From Rathayibacter sp. VKM Ac-2754 (GTDB taxonomy: Bacteria; Actinomycetota; Actinomycetes; Actinomycetales; Microbacteriaceae), in assembly GCF_009807095.1 (NCBI RefSeq), contig NZ_WUCC01000001.1:558001-622000 (forward strand): a stretch of DNA of 64,000 nt, in the 5' to 3' direction. Under the pieces are notes generated by a model. The model saw only the letters and a list, made by a program, of their open reading frames with translations, had not been told where the DNA came from and ran no database searches. Numbering within the stretch: the first letter of the stretch is position 1; each line of letters opens with the position of its first letter. Below, piece by piece: positions 16,582 to 25,907 of the stretch. A program made the translations under genes and the position numbers.

Positions 16582-18154
16582 GTGGCTCGTGGAAACCTAC
16601 GACGATGCTGCGTTCGAACGGTTTTGCTCAGGTCTCATCAACGAAGGGTTCTCCCCGGTGCGGGGCACTGCTCAGGCCAAGTGGACTGGCCCGCTCCGCG
16701 AAAGCTTGCAGCCCCTCACCAACGCAACCCGCATGCGGATTCAGTTCCTTCAGGGCTGGCCACTCCGCTACGCCCATGTATCAATTCCTGGGCTGACAAC
16801 TGAGCACGCTGCCCATGGCGTGATCTGCCTGTGGGCTGAGGACGACCCCGCTCAGATCACTGGCCGCGATCTCCAGACTCTCTGGCAGCGCGTTGATGAA
16901 TGGGCGCAGACAGGTCAGCGTGGCTTCCGCGTCGAGGACCGTGCCCTCGACGCCTACCTCCTCTTTGGCAAAACCACGCATTACCAGGCCGAACTGCCCT
17001 TCGGTGACCTCGTACAAGCAGGCAGCAACGGCTACTGCGCTCCCCTTGTCGCCACCACACGAGGCGACCGTACCCTCATGATCGAGCGTCCCCCATCAAT
17101 CGGCTCCGAGCCCGATGAGCCATTCCTCCGAGGAGCGTTCTATCTTCGACGACACATCGATCGGCCGCCCCGGAACTTCACCGACTTCCGTGCCGCGCTT
17201 ACCAACAGGCAGACTCGAGACCTCGACGAGGGGCTCGTCGCGAGGACGAACACAGCCCTCCCTGAGGCAAGCGGCGGCTATGACTTCGCCGTCCTCGCCT
17301 GGCCCCGCCACGGCCGAGACCACGACGCGGTCGTGGTCGTATTTGCGGGCACCGGGGACTTGCTTGAAGCATCAGCGATTGCCGCGACCCCGAACGACAT
17401 CGCCGCCCGACACCGACGTGCGGGGCCAAACGCCTCCGCCCTCACCGACAGGCGAATCCTCATCGCCGGTGCCGGATCCGTCGGAGGACACGTCGCGCTC
17501 AGTCTCGCCGCCAGCGGAGTCGGACTCATTCGCCTCCATGACAGCGATAACCTCAAGACGGCTAACCTCGTTCGCCACGCTAGCGACAGATTCGGCGTTG
17601 GATATAACAAGGCCATCGCCATGGCCGTCAAGATTGGCGAGCACGCTCCTTGGACCACCGTCGAACCGATGATCGACAACCTGCCCTACTCCCCCTCCGA
17701 GCTCATCTCGAACGTCGAAGGGTTTGACTTGATCATCGACTGCACTGGCACGCTCCCGTTCACCGCAGCCGTCGCCGAGATCTGCCGACGCACCCATACA
17801 TCACTTATCACTGGAGCACTCTTCCATCAGGGAGCCATCGCGCGGGTACAACGCCAGGCCGACGGCGACACGCTCATCGCAGCGCGCCCCAGCGACCCGA
17901 CCTACCACAGCATTCCGCCGGAAGACCCGCGCGAACCAAGCGCCGGATTCCTTGAACTGGGCTGCACAGCACCGGTGAACAACGCTTCACCAACCGCCGT
18001 CCTCGCGACCGCTGCCGATATCGCGCTCGCCGCCATCGACTTACTCACCGGCCGCCGCAACCGCACAGACGAACGCATTCTGGTCTTCCAGCCAATGGCC
18101 GCTCCGTTCGACACGACTGGGAGCCACGACCACAACACGGGCTCGACCGAATGA
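16538..18154 (+). CDS. cap2: CBASS Cap2: fused E2 and E1 (ThiF-like) conjugation enzyme
   Basis: About 538 residues. The N-terminal E2-like domain has candidate catalytic Cys97 in AHGVICLWAEDD. The C-terminal E1 domain starts with the Rossmann loop G311-A-G-S-V-G316-G (RILIAGAGSVGGHVAL), then DSDNLKTANLVRH, and a candidate catalytic Cys476 in FLELGCTAPVNNASP. In type II CBASS, Cap2 adenylates the CD-NTase C-terminus and ligates it to targets, priming signal synthesis. The GTG start at 16538 is inferred from where homology begins; it overlaps the CD-NTase by 44 bp, and in-frame ATG 16400 is the alternative. Confidence 0.9.
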   Translation: MGSRAHRGLLDVIREWLVETYDDAAFERFCSGLINEGFSPVRGTAQAKWTGPLRESLQPLTNATRMRIQFLQGWPLRYAHVSIPGLTTEHAAHGVICLWAEDDPAQITGRDLQTLWQRVDEWAQTGQRGFRVEDRALDAYLLFGKTTHYQAELPFGDLVQAGSNGYCAPLVATTRGDRTLMIERPPSIGSEPDEPFLRGAFYLRRHIDRPPRNFTDFRAALTNRQTRDLDEGLVARTNTALPEASGGYDFAVLAWPRHGRDHDAVVVVFAGTGDLLEASAIAATPNDIAARHRRAGPNASALTDRRILIAGAGSVGGHVALSLAASGVGLIRLHDSDNLKTANLVRHASDRFGVGYNKAIAMAVKIGEHAPWTTVEPMIDNLPYSPSELISNVEGFDLIIDCTGTLPFTAAVAEICRRTHTSLITGALFHQGAIARVQRQADGDTLIAARPSDPTYHSIPPEDPREPSAGFLELGCTAPVNNASPTAVLATAADIALAAIDLLTGRRNRTDERILVFQPMAAPFDTTGSHDHNTGSTE

Positions 18155-18633
18155 CCCGCAACGCCGCCGGCCCGATCCTTCTGCTCTCAGAATCCGCCCA
18201 AGCTTCAATGATCACAGCAGCGGCCGAAGCACATCCCAACGAGACAGGTGGCATCCTCGTCGGTGTCCAGACCGACGGCGGCCACCCCTGGGCCACTTGC
18301 ACCATCGAGATTGCGACCAACGACCGAGGCCGCCACCACTACAAAATCCCGTTCGGTACTACCCAATCCAGCGTGCATGCTGCCCGACGAGCAGACTCCA
18401 GACTTGGCTATCTCGGCGACTGGCACAGTCACCCCGCCGACGTCGGGCCCAGCCCAACCGACCTCGCAACTCTCGCCATGTACTCGATCAAGCACCCTCG
18501 GACATCAAACCCCACGCTCGTTGTCGTCCGGAACACTCTTCACGGATATATCCTCGACATCCGCCGAATCGTTGTGGTGACACCTCGCTCATGCGAGCTC
18601 CGCCTCACAGGCGAGCTACCCCAAGAGCTCTAA
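18151..18633 (+). CDS. cap3: CBASS Cap3: JAB/JAMM isopeptidase
   Basis: 160-residue zinc isopeptidase that removes CD-NTase from its conjugates, opposing Cap2. The JAMM motif is complete: Glu31 (NETGGILVG), H92-S-H94-P with S101 and D104 (GDWHSHPADVGPSPTD). It starts with ATG overlapping the cap2 stop (ATGA), so the two are translationally coupled. Length and motif placement are normal for Cap3. Confidence 0.93.
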   Translation: MTRNAAGPILLLSESAQASMITAAAEAHPNETGGILVGVQTDGGHPWATCTIEIATNDRGRHHYKIPFGTTQSSVHAARRADSRLGYLGDWHSHPADVGPSPTDLATLAMYSIKHPRTSNPTLVVVRNTLHGYILDIRRIVVVTPRSCELRLTGELPQEL

Positions 18634-18677
18634 ACATTCGATACGACGCAAGGCGACCAGGCCCCGAAGGAGTCAGA

Positions 18678-18815
18678 ATGATCACCAACAAGATTCCGAG
18701 CGCGGGCGGCGTCCGTATCGCCGGTATCGCGGACGATTGGCGTAGCTGCCAGCTTTGGAAGCACACGAGTTCGTCGAATCAGGAGGATCAGCGTGCGAAA
18801 GACAACCGTGTTTGA
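18678..18815 (+). CDS. 45-residue small ORF between cap3 and the CBASS effector
   Basis: ATG 18678 follows AAGGAG with ideal spacing and opens 45 codons (MITNKIPSAGGVRIAGIADD, then WRSCQLWKH, ending NQEDQRAKDNRV). The stop lies 23 bp inside the TIR-SAVED gene, so ribosomes leaving this ORF would arrive at the effector's own GTG/AGGAGG start. It could be a translational-coupling leader, a small regulator holding the effector in check, or a chance frame. I recognise no family. The strong ribosome site and position make it worth listing. Confidence 0.5.
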   Translation: MITNKIPSAGGVRIAGIADDWRSCQLWKHTSSSNQEDQRAKDNRV

Positions 18816-20091
18816 CGCTACCGGGCCATTGTTCTTGTCCTACCGGCAGTCCGACGGGACACCGATAGTGGCGTTGCTGGCATGGCGACTTCGCGCAGCT
18901 GGAATCCCAGTCTGGAGAGACAAGGACGACCTGCCCCCGGGGGACACCGCTGATCGACTCGAGGACGCGATCGCCGATGGCCTGTCCGGCGCCGTGCTCA
19001 TCATCACGCCAGACATCACGCACAGCGACGTGGTGCGCGGCATCGAGGCACCCGATCTGATTCGACTCGATCAGGGAGATTCACGGTTCCAACTGCTCAT
19101 CGCCAACGACGTGTTGATGCCTGGAGCGGCCTCCGTCGACTACAGCGCCCCGGATCGCCTCCTCGGCCGGCCGAGGAGAGAACTGCAAGGCGTCGACCAA
19201 TCGGCTGCTACTCCCGAAGGTCTTGACGAACTCGTCAAAGGCGCCTTGTGGCACCGAATGGCCGAGCATCGACAATTGGTCGCTGACGCAGGAGCGGTGC
19301 TAAGCCTTACGATCCAGACCCGCAACATCGGCCAGGTTTACGACCGAACCGGCGCGCAGCTCGACATCCGTGTCCGCCCATCTCAGCACGAGCGCCTTCC
19401 CGACCCGCAGGCGCTTGATGACCTGAAACGCACTCTCGGGTTACTGCCCGACGCCGTTACCCGAACCGGCGCACAGACTGTCCAAGTTGCTGGGGGAGCT
19501 CACCTCTCCGTCGCCTTCGCTCTTGGCGCAGCCCTCCCTTCCTCCCGAGTTGGACAGCTTGAAATTGTCGACCAACGCAACGATCGCTGGACCAGCACGA
19601 CCGAAGCCGTCATTCCTTCGACGCCGAGCCTAGAAGTTGACAAGAATTATTACGATCGTGCTGCCGGCAGTGATGAACGCCCGCGCGTTGCGGTCTACGT
19701 TGACTTGTTGCCCACGCGAAGCGACGCGGCGTGGGACAGATACCTTAATGAGAAGCCGCCAACCGTCGTCGCCTCAACGACAATTCGAGGCATCGCGCCG
19801 GGCCTGCTCGACCCGGCCACAGCGGGCAAAATTGCCGCTGAAGCGGCCGCTATTATTCGGCAGTTCTCCGCTGAGCAGGCCAACGCACCCGTGGATCTTT
19901 TACTACGGGTACCCTTTCCGATCGCCGTGCTCCTCGGACGCCTCAGCAACACCCTCCGCGTCCGCAGCTACGAGTGGGACGACAGTGCGCAAGGAGGCAA
20001 CGATTTCCGACCCCGCTACGTCCCGTGTCTAGAAATCCACGCTAGCGCCCCGCACGGAGCCATTACGCACGTCCTCCTACAGCGCTCGTAA
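18793..20091 (+). CDS. CBASS effector: TIR-SAVED NADase
   Basis: 432 residues; GTG 18793 is preceded by a near-perfect AGGAGG. Residues about 10-130 form a TIR domain (GPLFLSYRQSDGTP, RAAGIPVWRDKDDLPPG, SGAVLIITPDITHSDVV), with Glu85 in RGIEAPDL at the usual catalytic glutamate position of TIR NADases. The C-terminal half (from about 215) reads as SAVED, ending VDLLLRVPFPIAVLLGRLSN. SAVED senses a cyclic oligonucleotide; TIR domains then cleave NAD+, killing the infected cell. A TIR-SAVED protein from Microbacterium ketosireducens assembles into filaments on cyclic tri-adenylate, so the same ligand is plausible here but unproven. Confidence 0.88.
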   Translation: MRKTTVFDATGPLFLSYRQSDGTPIVALLAWRLRAAGIPVWRDKDDLPPGDTADRLEDAIADGLSGAVLIITPDITHSDVVRGIEAPDLIRLDQGDSRFQLLIANDVLMPGAASVDYSAPDRLLGRPRRELQGVDQSAATPEGLDELVKGALWHRMAEHRQLVADAGAVLSLTIQTRNIGQVYDRTGAQLDIRVRPSQHERLPDPQALDDLKRTLGLLPDAVTRTGAQTVQVAGGAHLSVAFALGAALPSSRVGQLEIVDQRNDRWTSTTEAVIPSTPSLEVDKNYYDRAAGSDERPRVAVYVDLLPTRSDAAWDRYLNEKPPTVVASTTIRGIAPGLLDPATAGKIAAEAAAIIRQFSAEQANAPVDLLLRVPFPIAVLLGRLSNTLRVRSYEWDDSAQGGNDFRPRYVPCLEIHASAPHGAITHVLLQRS

Positions 20092-20380
20092 GGCCAACCG
20101 AACCTGCAGCAGTCCCTTCGGCGCCATCAACGCAGTACCGCCGGCCGTCCCCGCGCCATGCCGGTGCGCAAATACGCACACCCCGTCCCGATGTAGTGGA
20201 CCGATAGCAAGCAGGGCGCCGTGCGCAACGGCCCCGCTTAAAACGGCCTGAGTCGACGACGGTGGACGCATAGTCATCACCGCATGCACCAGCTGGAAGC
20301 CCAGCGCGCCGTCGTATCCTCCAGCAACTCCGCCACATCGACCATGTCCCCGCCCCCGCCCCCTCCGTACGCTCGACCCC

Positions 20381-21688
20381 ATGCTCATCGACGAGTACTC
20401 GTCCCCCACCCGTCCCGTCCCCCTCGGCCCGCTCGTGCCGGCGAAGATGACGATCACGCTCTGGGACTTCTCCTGGTACGTGCGCAGCGGCCCGGGAGAG
20501 CCGTTCGAAGACCTCGACGCGGCCTTCGCGGGCGCGGTCGAGCGCGGATACAACACGATCCGCATCTGCGCGATGCCGTTCCTGCTGTTCGGCACCGACA
20601 TCGACACCGGCGCGCTGAAGCTCGGCCCGCTCGGCGGCGAGTACGCGCAGCGGGTGCGCTGGTACGACGTCAAGCAGCCGACCGTCATCGACGCGCGGCA
20701 GCACCTCCTCGCGCTGTTCGAGGCGGCGAAGCGGCACGACGTGTTCGTCATCGTCTCGTCCTGGGAGTACCAGCAGTCCTCCGCCTTCGCCGAGGACCGC
20801 GCGTGGTTCGACGCGCTGATGGCCGTGCCGCCGGAGGAGCGCGCCGAGCGGCTCGCCGAGGCGCACGCGGGGCTGATCGCGTTCCTGAAACAGAACGACC
20901 TCGACGACCGGGTCGCCTTCGTCGAGCTGCACAACGAGGTGCAGGCCGGGCACCTCACCGAGGGCCTCGAGTACGAGAACCTCGACGAGGCGACCCTCGC
21001 CCTGCGCCCGCGGCTGACCCGCGGGATCAATCGCTTCCACGGGCTCGCTCCCGGCGTCCCGTGCTCGGTCAACTACGCGCACGTGCCCGTCGGCGGCATG
21101 CGCGGGATCCCGTGGAACTCCGACGTCCTCGTCGTGCACCCCTACATCTACGGGGTGCTCGACGACTTCATCCGCGACTTCGCGCTGCGGCGGCCGATCG
21201 AGGAGTTCGAGCAGCAGAAGGCAGCAGAGACCTTCCTGCTCGAGGGGGCGCCTCCGATCGCGGAGTGGATGCTGCCGCCGGAGTCGCAGTGGAAGCTGAC
21301 CGCGACCATCGTCGGCAAGGGCGAGATCTACGCGCACGACTGGGGCGACGCCGAGCAGATCGACCGGTTCCTCTACGAGCACTACGGCCGGCACCAGCTC
21401 GAGATGGAGGCGACGCTGAAGACCTGGATCGCCGTCGCGGCCGATCACGCGGCCATGCGCGGCATCCCGCTCGTCTTCGGCGAGGGCTGGGTCGGCTACA
21501 CGCCGATCGAGGGCCGCTTCGAGGAGGGCCCGATCGGCGCCGAGTACTGCCGCCTCGCCATGCGGGAGTCGCGCCGGGTCGGCGCCCGAGGGTCGATCGT
21601 CTGCTCGAACGCGGCGCCGCAGCACCCGATGTGGGACGACGTCGCCCTGCAGCTCGAGTGCAATGCGATCTTCACCGAACCGCGCTGA
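20381..21688 (+). CDS. Cellulase-like glycoside hydrolase (TIM barrel)
   Basis: 435 residues, intracellular (no signal peptide). The barrel begins MTITLWDFSWYVRSGPGEPF and contains two glutamates in clan-A-like positions: Glu186 in FVELHNEVQAG (acid/base) and Glu368 in LVFGEGWVGYTP (nucleophile). It matches the 'cellulase-like' family of uncharacterised glycosidases. ATG 20381 is the first start with sensible sequence. It is convergent with the AraC regulator, and with the DUF5107 and DUF4380 genes forms a carbohydrate locus. Substrate unknown, probably a short glycoside taken up whole. Confidence 0.85.
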   Translation: MLIDEYSSPTRPVPLGPLVPAKMTITLWDFSWYVRSGPGEPFEDLDAAFAGAVERGYNTIRICAMPFLLFGTDIDTGALKLGPLGGEYAQRVRWYDVKQPTVIDARQHLLALFEAAKRHDVFVIVSSWEYQQSSAFAEDRAWFDALMAVPPEERAERLAEAHAGLIAFLKQNDLDDRVAFVELHNEVQAGHLTEGLEYENLDEATLALRPRLTRGINRFHGLAPGVPCSVNYAHVPVGGMRGIPWNSDVLVVHPYIYGVLDDFIRDFALRRPIEEFEQQKAAETFLLEGAPPIAEWMLPPESQWKLTATIVGKGEIYAHDWGDAEQIDRFLYEHYGRHQLEMEATLKTWIAVAADHAAMRGIPLVFGEGWVGYTPIEGRFEEGPIGAEYCRLAMRESRRVGARGSIVCSNAAPQHPMWDDVALQLECNAIFTEPR

Positions 21689-21691
21689 CGT

Positions 21692-22558
21692 TCACCCCTT
21701 CCCCTCCCGCCGGTACCGGATCGGCGGAACCCCGTGCACGGCGGTGAACTGCCGCGCGAAGTAGAACGGATCCGCGTAGCCGACCCGCGCGGCGATCTGC
21801 GCGACGGGCAGGTCGGTGGTGTCGAGGAGTGCGCGCGCCCGCGCCATGCGCAGCTGCGTCTGGTACTTCAGCGGCGAGGTCCCGGTCTCCTGGCGGAACC
21901 GGGCGGCGAAGTGCGAGGGGCTCAACCGCGCCGTCCGCGCGAGATCGCCGATCGAGACCTGGTCGGTGACGTGCTGGCGGAGGTACTCGATCGCCTGGTC
22001 GATCGCCGAGACCCGCGGCGCTCCGGCCGTGCGCTCGGAGCAGAGCAGGGCCATCAGGTGCCAGGCGGCTCCGGAGGCGGCGAGCGTGCTCGCGAACGTC
22101 AGGTCGCGTTCCATGGCCTGAACGACCTCTTCGACGAGGGCGACGATGCGGAAGGTGTCGGAGAGATCGCGGACCGGCGCCGCGGCGATCACTCCGGCGA
22201 CACGGAGGAACTCGGCGAGGTCGCGGCCGACGACGTGCAGCCACCAGAGTGTCCAGGGCGCAGCGGTGTCGGCGCCGTAGGAGTGCGGGGTGCCCGGCGG
22301 CAGGATCACGACCTGACCGGCCCGCACGGGGTGCCGGACTCCGCCGACCTCGCACCAGCCGGCACCGCGGGTGCAGACCAGGATGATGCACTCCGCGATG
22401 CCCTCGGCCCTCGCCCTCGCGTGGGCGCGCGCCTCCGGGAAGTAGCCGGCGTCGGTGACCACGAGGGGGGAGGCGCCGGGGCCGGCGAGGGCGGCCCTCA
22501 CCCGCGGACGAGGCATCACCAGCAGCCGCTGCCCGGGGAAGCCCTCCTCGATCGCCAT
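21692..22558 (-). CDS. AraC family transcriptional regulator
   Basis: 288 residues if the ATG at 22558 is used; an in-frame GTG at 22576 would add six. The N-terminal cupin-like sensor (GAGWCEVGGVRHPVRAGQVV, then LPPGTPHSYGAD) is followed by two helix-turn-helix units at the C-terminus (IGDLARTARLSPSHFAARFR, QIAARVGYADPFYFARQF). This is the AraC/XylS plan. It is transcribed divergently from the DUF5107 gene across a short gap with repeated CGTTCC half-sites, so it likely controls that gene in response to a sugar. Confidence 0.93.
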   Translation of the reverse strand: MAIEEGFPGQRLLVMPRPRVRAALAGPGASPLVVTDAGYFPEARAHARARAEGIAECIILVCTRGAGWCEVGGVRHPVRAGQVVILPPGTPHSYGADTAAPWTLWWLHVVGRDLAEFLRVAGVIAAAPVRDLSDTFRIVALVEEVVQAMERDLTFASTLAASGAAWHLMALLCSERTAGAPRVSAIDQAIEYLRQHVTDQVSIGDLARTARLSPSHFAARFRQETGTSPLKYQTQLRMARARALLDTTDLPVAQIAARVGYADPFYFARQFTAVHGVPPIRYRREGKG

Positions 22559-22582
22559 CACGCCAGCCTGGTGCACGGTCGT

Positions 22583-22637
22583 CGTTCCGTCCAGGGACGC
22601 CGCCGGATCGGTCGTTCCAGCGCCTGCGGGCCGTTCC
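22583..22637. promoter_or_regulatory. Candidate AraC half-sites in a divergent promoter
   Basis: Three direct CGTTCC motifs (22583-22588, 22613-22618, 22632-22637) lie in the 90-bp space between the AraC gene and DUF5107. The first two are in a longer GTCGTTCC context and start 30 bp apart, about three helical turns, as expected for an AraC dimer on one DNA face. Binding is inferred. Confidence 0.4.
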
Positions 22638-22649
22638 TACGCTGAGGCC

Positions 22650-25600
22650 ATGCTCACCGCCGAGTCGACTCTGATCCTCCCTCCCGTCCCCGCCGACCAG
22701 TCAGGCGCGGGTGTCGCGGCCTGGACGGAGCCGCTGCTGATCGACACCTACCTGCCGGGCGAGCCGGACCGCTATCCCGCGTTCCTCGACTCCCGCGTCT
22801 ACCAGGGCTCGTCGGGGCGGGTGTTCCCCCTGCCGTTCCACGAGCGGATCGCCGCCGAGAAGTCGCCGCACGCCTGGGACGCGGTGCACCTCGAGAACCG
22901 CTGGCTGCGGCTGGTCGTGCTGCCCCAGCTCGGCGGGCGCCTCCACATCGCGTACGACAAGACGGCCGACTACGACGTCTTCTACCGCAACAACGTGATC
23001 AAGCCGGCGCTGGTCGGGCTCGCCGGCCCGTGGATCTCGGGCGGGATCGAGTTCAACTGGCCGCAGCACCACCGGCCCGCGACGTTCCTGCCGACCGACG
23101 TGTCGATCGAGCACGAGGACGACGGCGCCGTGACGGTCTGGTGCTCCGACCACGACCCGTTCGCGCGGATGAAGGGGATGCACGGCATCCGGCTCCGCCC
23201 CGACTCGTCGCTGATCGAGGCGCGCGTGCGGCTGTTCAACCGCAGCGACGAGACGCAGACCTTCCTCTGGTGGGCGAACGTCGCGGCGGCGGTGAACGAC
23301 GACTACCAGTCCTTCTTCCCCACCGACGTCGAGCACGTGGCCGATCACGCCAAGCGCGCGGTGGTCTCGTTCCCCCGGGTCGAGGGCGAGTACTACGGAG
23401 TCGACTACCCCGCCCGGGTCGACGCGGAGCATCCGGACGCCGACCGGCTCGACTGGTACCGCAACATCCCCGTGCCCACCTCGTACATGGTGACGAAGAC
23501 GGCCGACGCCTTCTTCGGCGGGTACGACCACGGGCGCCGCGCCGGCTTCGTGCACTGGGCCGATCGCGCGATCTCGCCCGGCAAGAAGCAGTGGACCTGG
23601 GGCGACGCCCCCTTCGGCCACGCCTGGGACGCGAACCTCACCGACGGCGACGGGCCCTACGTCGAGCTGATGGCCGGCGTCTACACCGACAACCAGCCCG
23701 ACTTCTCGTTCCTCGCGCCCGGCGAGACCAAGGCCTTCAGCCAGTACTGGTACCCGATCACCGAGATCGGGCCGGCACAGCAGGCGACGCGCGACGCGGC
23801 CGTCCGCCTCGACCTCGTCGACGAGTCGGTGCTGCGCATCGGAGTCGCGGTGACGGCCGTCCGCGCCGGTCTCGAGATCGTGGTGGGCGGCGAGCGCTCG
23901 GTGCACGACGCCGAGCCCGGCTCGCCCGTCGTCGTGGATCTTCCAGCGCGACCCGGCCTGAGGCTCGCCGACCTCGTGGTGGAGGTGCGCCACGAGGGCC
24001 ACCTGCTCGTTGCGCTCCGCGGATCCGCCCTCGAGCGCTCCGAGCCGCGCGAGGACGCGCCCGCCCCGGCCGTCGCACCGCCCCCGCCCGCCGAGGTCGG
24101 CACCGTCGAGGAGCTGTTCCTGATCGGGCAGTACCTCGAGCAGTACCGCCACGCCACGCGCTCACCCGAGACGTACTGGGAGGAGGCGCTGCGCCGCGAC
24201 CCCTCGGACGTGCGCAGCAACGTGGCGCTCGCCGCCCGCCGGCACGGGGCCGCCCGCTACGAGGAGGCGCTCGCCCACCTACGCGGGGCCCTCGCGCGCC
24301 AGCTCGCCTGGGCACCCAACCCCGCCGACGGCGAGGCGCTCTACCGCCTGGGCCTCACCCTGGCGCGAGTCGGGCGCGCGACGGAGGCGGCGGAGGCGTT
24401 CGCGAAATCCGCCTGGAACTCGGCGTGGGTCGCCCCTGCCTCGCTCGCCCTCGCCCGCCTCTCCGACCCCGCGCACGCCGAAGAGCTGCTGCGCACCGTG
24501 CTCCGGCACGACGTCGAGAACCTCCAGGCGCGCGATCTGCTGGTGCTCGCCCTCCGTGCCCTCGGCCGCACGGCGGACGCCGAGCGCCTGCTCGCCGAGA
24601 CCCTGGCGCTCGATCCGCTCGACCAGTGGGCGCGGCACCTGGCCGGCGAGACGCTTACCACGGACGCTCCGACGCTGCTCGACGTCGCCCTCGAGTACGC
24701 GTCGGCGGGCTGGGACGACGAGGCCCTCGAGGTGCTCGCCCTCGCCGAGAGCGCGACGACCGCACTCGGCCAGGTGAACGTCGGCCCGCTGATCGGATAC
24801 CACCGCGCCTCCCTGCTCGCCCGCCGCGGGCAGGCGTCGGCGGCCCGGGAGGCGCGCGCCCGCGCCGCCCGCAGCGACGCCACCCACTGCCTCCCCTCCC
24901 GACTCGACGACATCGCGGTGCTCGAGGAGGCGGTGCGGCTCGACCCGCACGACGGTCTCGCCTGGTCGCTGCTCGGCAGCTGGCGCTACGACCGCGGCCG
25001 GGGCGCCGAGGCGATCGGCGCCTGGCGGTCGGCGCTCGACGGCGACCTCGACGACTCACTCGCGGCGCTCGTCGAGCGGAACCTCGGCGTCGCCGCGTAC
25101 AACGTGCTGCACGACCCGGACCTCGCGGCGCGGTACTACGCCTCCGCCCGACGGCGCCTGCCCGACGACGCCCGCCTGCTCTTCGAGGCCGACCAGCTGG
25201 CCGAGCGCCGCGGCGAGAGCGCGGCCTCGCGGCTCGCGACGCTCGAGGCGCGGCCCGCCCTGGTCGAGGAGCGCGACGACCTCAGCGTCGTCTCGGCGCG
25301 ACTGCTCACGGCCGTCGGGCGGCACGAGGAGGCGTTGCGGGCGCTGACGTCGCGCCGCTTCCAGCCGTGGGAGGGCGGCGAGGGCCAGGTGCTCGGTGCC
25401 TGGGACGACGCGTGCCTCGCGGCGGTGCGCTCGGCTGCGGACCCCGAGACCGCTCGGTCCGCCGTGCTGGCCGCGCTGACGCCTCCGCCGACCCTCGGAG
25501 AGGCCAGGCACCCCCTCGCGACCACCGCCGAGCTGCACCTCGCGCTCGGCGACGCGCTGGCAGCCTGCGGCGACGCGGCGGGCGCGCGAGAAGCCTGGGC

Positions 25601-25907
25601 GGAGGCGTCGCGCGCGACCCGCGACTTCGCGGGCATGGCCGCCCAGCCCTTCACCGAGCGGAGCGCCGCGGCGATCCTCGCGCTCGCCCGCCTCGGCGAC
25701 GGGCGGGCCGCCGCCGAGACCCTCGACCGCTTCGAGGCCTTCGTCGACGAGCTCGCCGCCACGCCCGGCGAGGTCGACTACTTCGCCACCTCGCTGCCGA
25801 CGATGCTGCTGTTCCACTCCGATCCGCAGCGGCTCCGCGATGCCGAGGTGGCGCAGCTGCGCCGTGTCGTCGCCGACCTGCGCTCGGCGCTGCGCGAGCC
25901 GTCGTGA
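22650..25907 (+). CDS. DUF5107 domain protein with TPR region
   Basis: 1085 residues. Residues about 1-400 match DUF5107 (ENRWLRLVVLPQLGGRLHIA, GIEFNWPQHHRP, TFLWWANVAAAVNDDYQSFF), which has a galactose-mutarotase/beta-sandwich-like appearance. The rest, from about 480, is a long array of helical TPR-like repeats (EEALRRDPSDVRSNVALAAR; RLGLTLARVGRATEAAEAFA and so on). ATG 22650 follows GAGG and is the first start after the promoter. The family is linked by gene context to glycan or glycoside utilisation, but its activity is not known. The stop overlaps the next start (GTGA). Confidence 0.88.
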   Translation: MLTAESTLILPPVPADQSGAGVAAWTEPLLIDTYLPGEPDRYPAFLDSRVYQGSSGRVFPLPFHERIAAEKSPHAWDAVHLENRWLRLVVLPQLGGRLHIAYDKTADYDVFYRNNVIKPALVGLAGPWISGGIEFNWPQHHRPATFLPTDVSIEHEDDGAVTVWCSDHDPFARMKGMHGIRLRPDSSLIEARVRLFNRSDETQTFLWWANVAAAVNDDYQSFFPTDVEHVADHAKRAVVSFPRVEGEYYGVDYPARVDAEHPDADRLDWYRNIPVPTSYMVTKTADAFFGGYDHGRRAGFVHWADRAISPGKKQWTWGDAPFGHAWDANLTDGDGPYVELMAGVYTDNQPDFSFLAPGETKAFSQYWYPITEIGPAQQATRDAAVRLDLVDESVLRIGVAVTAVRAGLEIVVGGERSVHDAEPGSPVVVDLPARPGLRLADLVVEVRHEGHLLVALRGSALERSEPREDAPAPAVAPPPPAEVGTVEELFLIGQYLEQYRHATRSPETYWEEALRRDPSDVRSNVALAARRHGAARYEEALAHLRGALARQLAWAPNPADGEALYRLGLTLARVGRATEAAEAFAKSAWNSAWVAPASLALARLSDPAHAEELLRTVLRHDVENLQARDLLVLALRALGRTADAERLLAETLALDPLDQWARHLAGETLTTDAPTLLDVALEYASAGWDDEALEVLALAESATTALGQVNVGPLIGYHRASLLARRGQASAAREARARAARSDATHCLPSRLDDIAVLEEAVRLDPHDGLAWSLLGSWRYDRGRGAEAIGAWRSALDGDLDDSLAALVERNLGVAAYNVLHDPDLAARYYASARRRLPDDARLLFEADQLAERRGESAASRLATLEARPALVEERDDLSVVSARLLTAVGRHEEALRALTSRRFQPWEGGEGQVLGAWDDACLAAVRSAADPETARSAVLAALTPPPTLGEARHPLATTAELHLALGDALAACGDAAGAREAWAEASRATRDFAGMAAQPFTERSAAAILALARLGDGRAAAETLDRFEAFVDELAATPGEVDYFATSLPTMLLFHSDPQRLRDAEVAQLRRVVADLRSALREPS

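Noticed and set aside
23030-25903. Upstream extension of the DUF4380 frame through DUF5107
   Set aside because: The translation is Arg-rich noise until 25904, where a GTGA overlap gives a proper start and the DUF4380 sequence begins.
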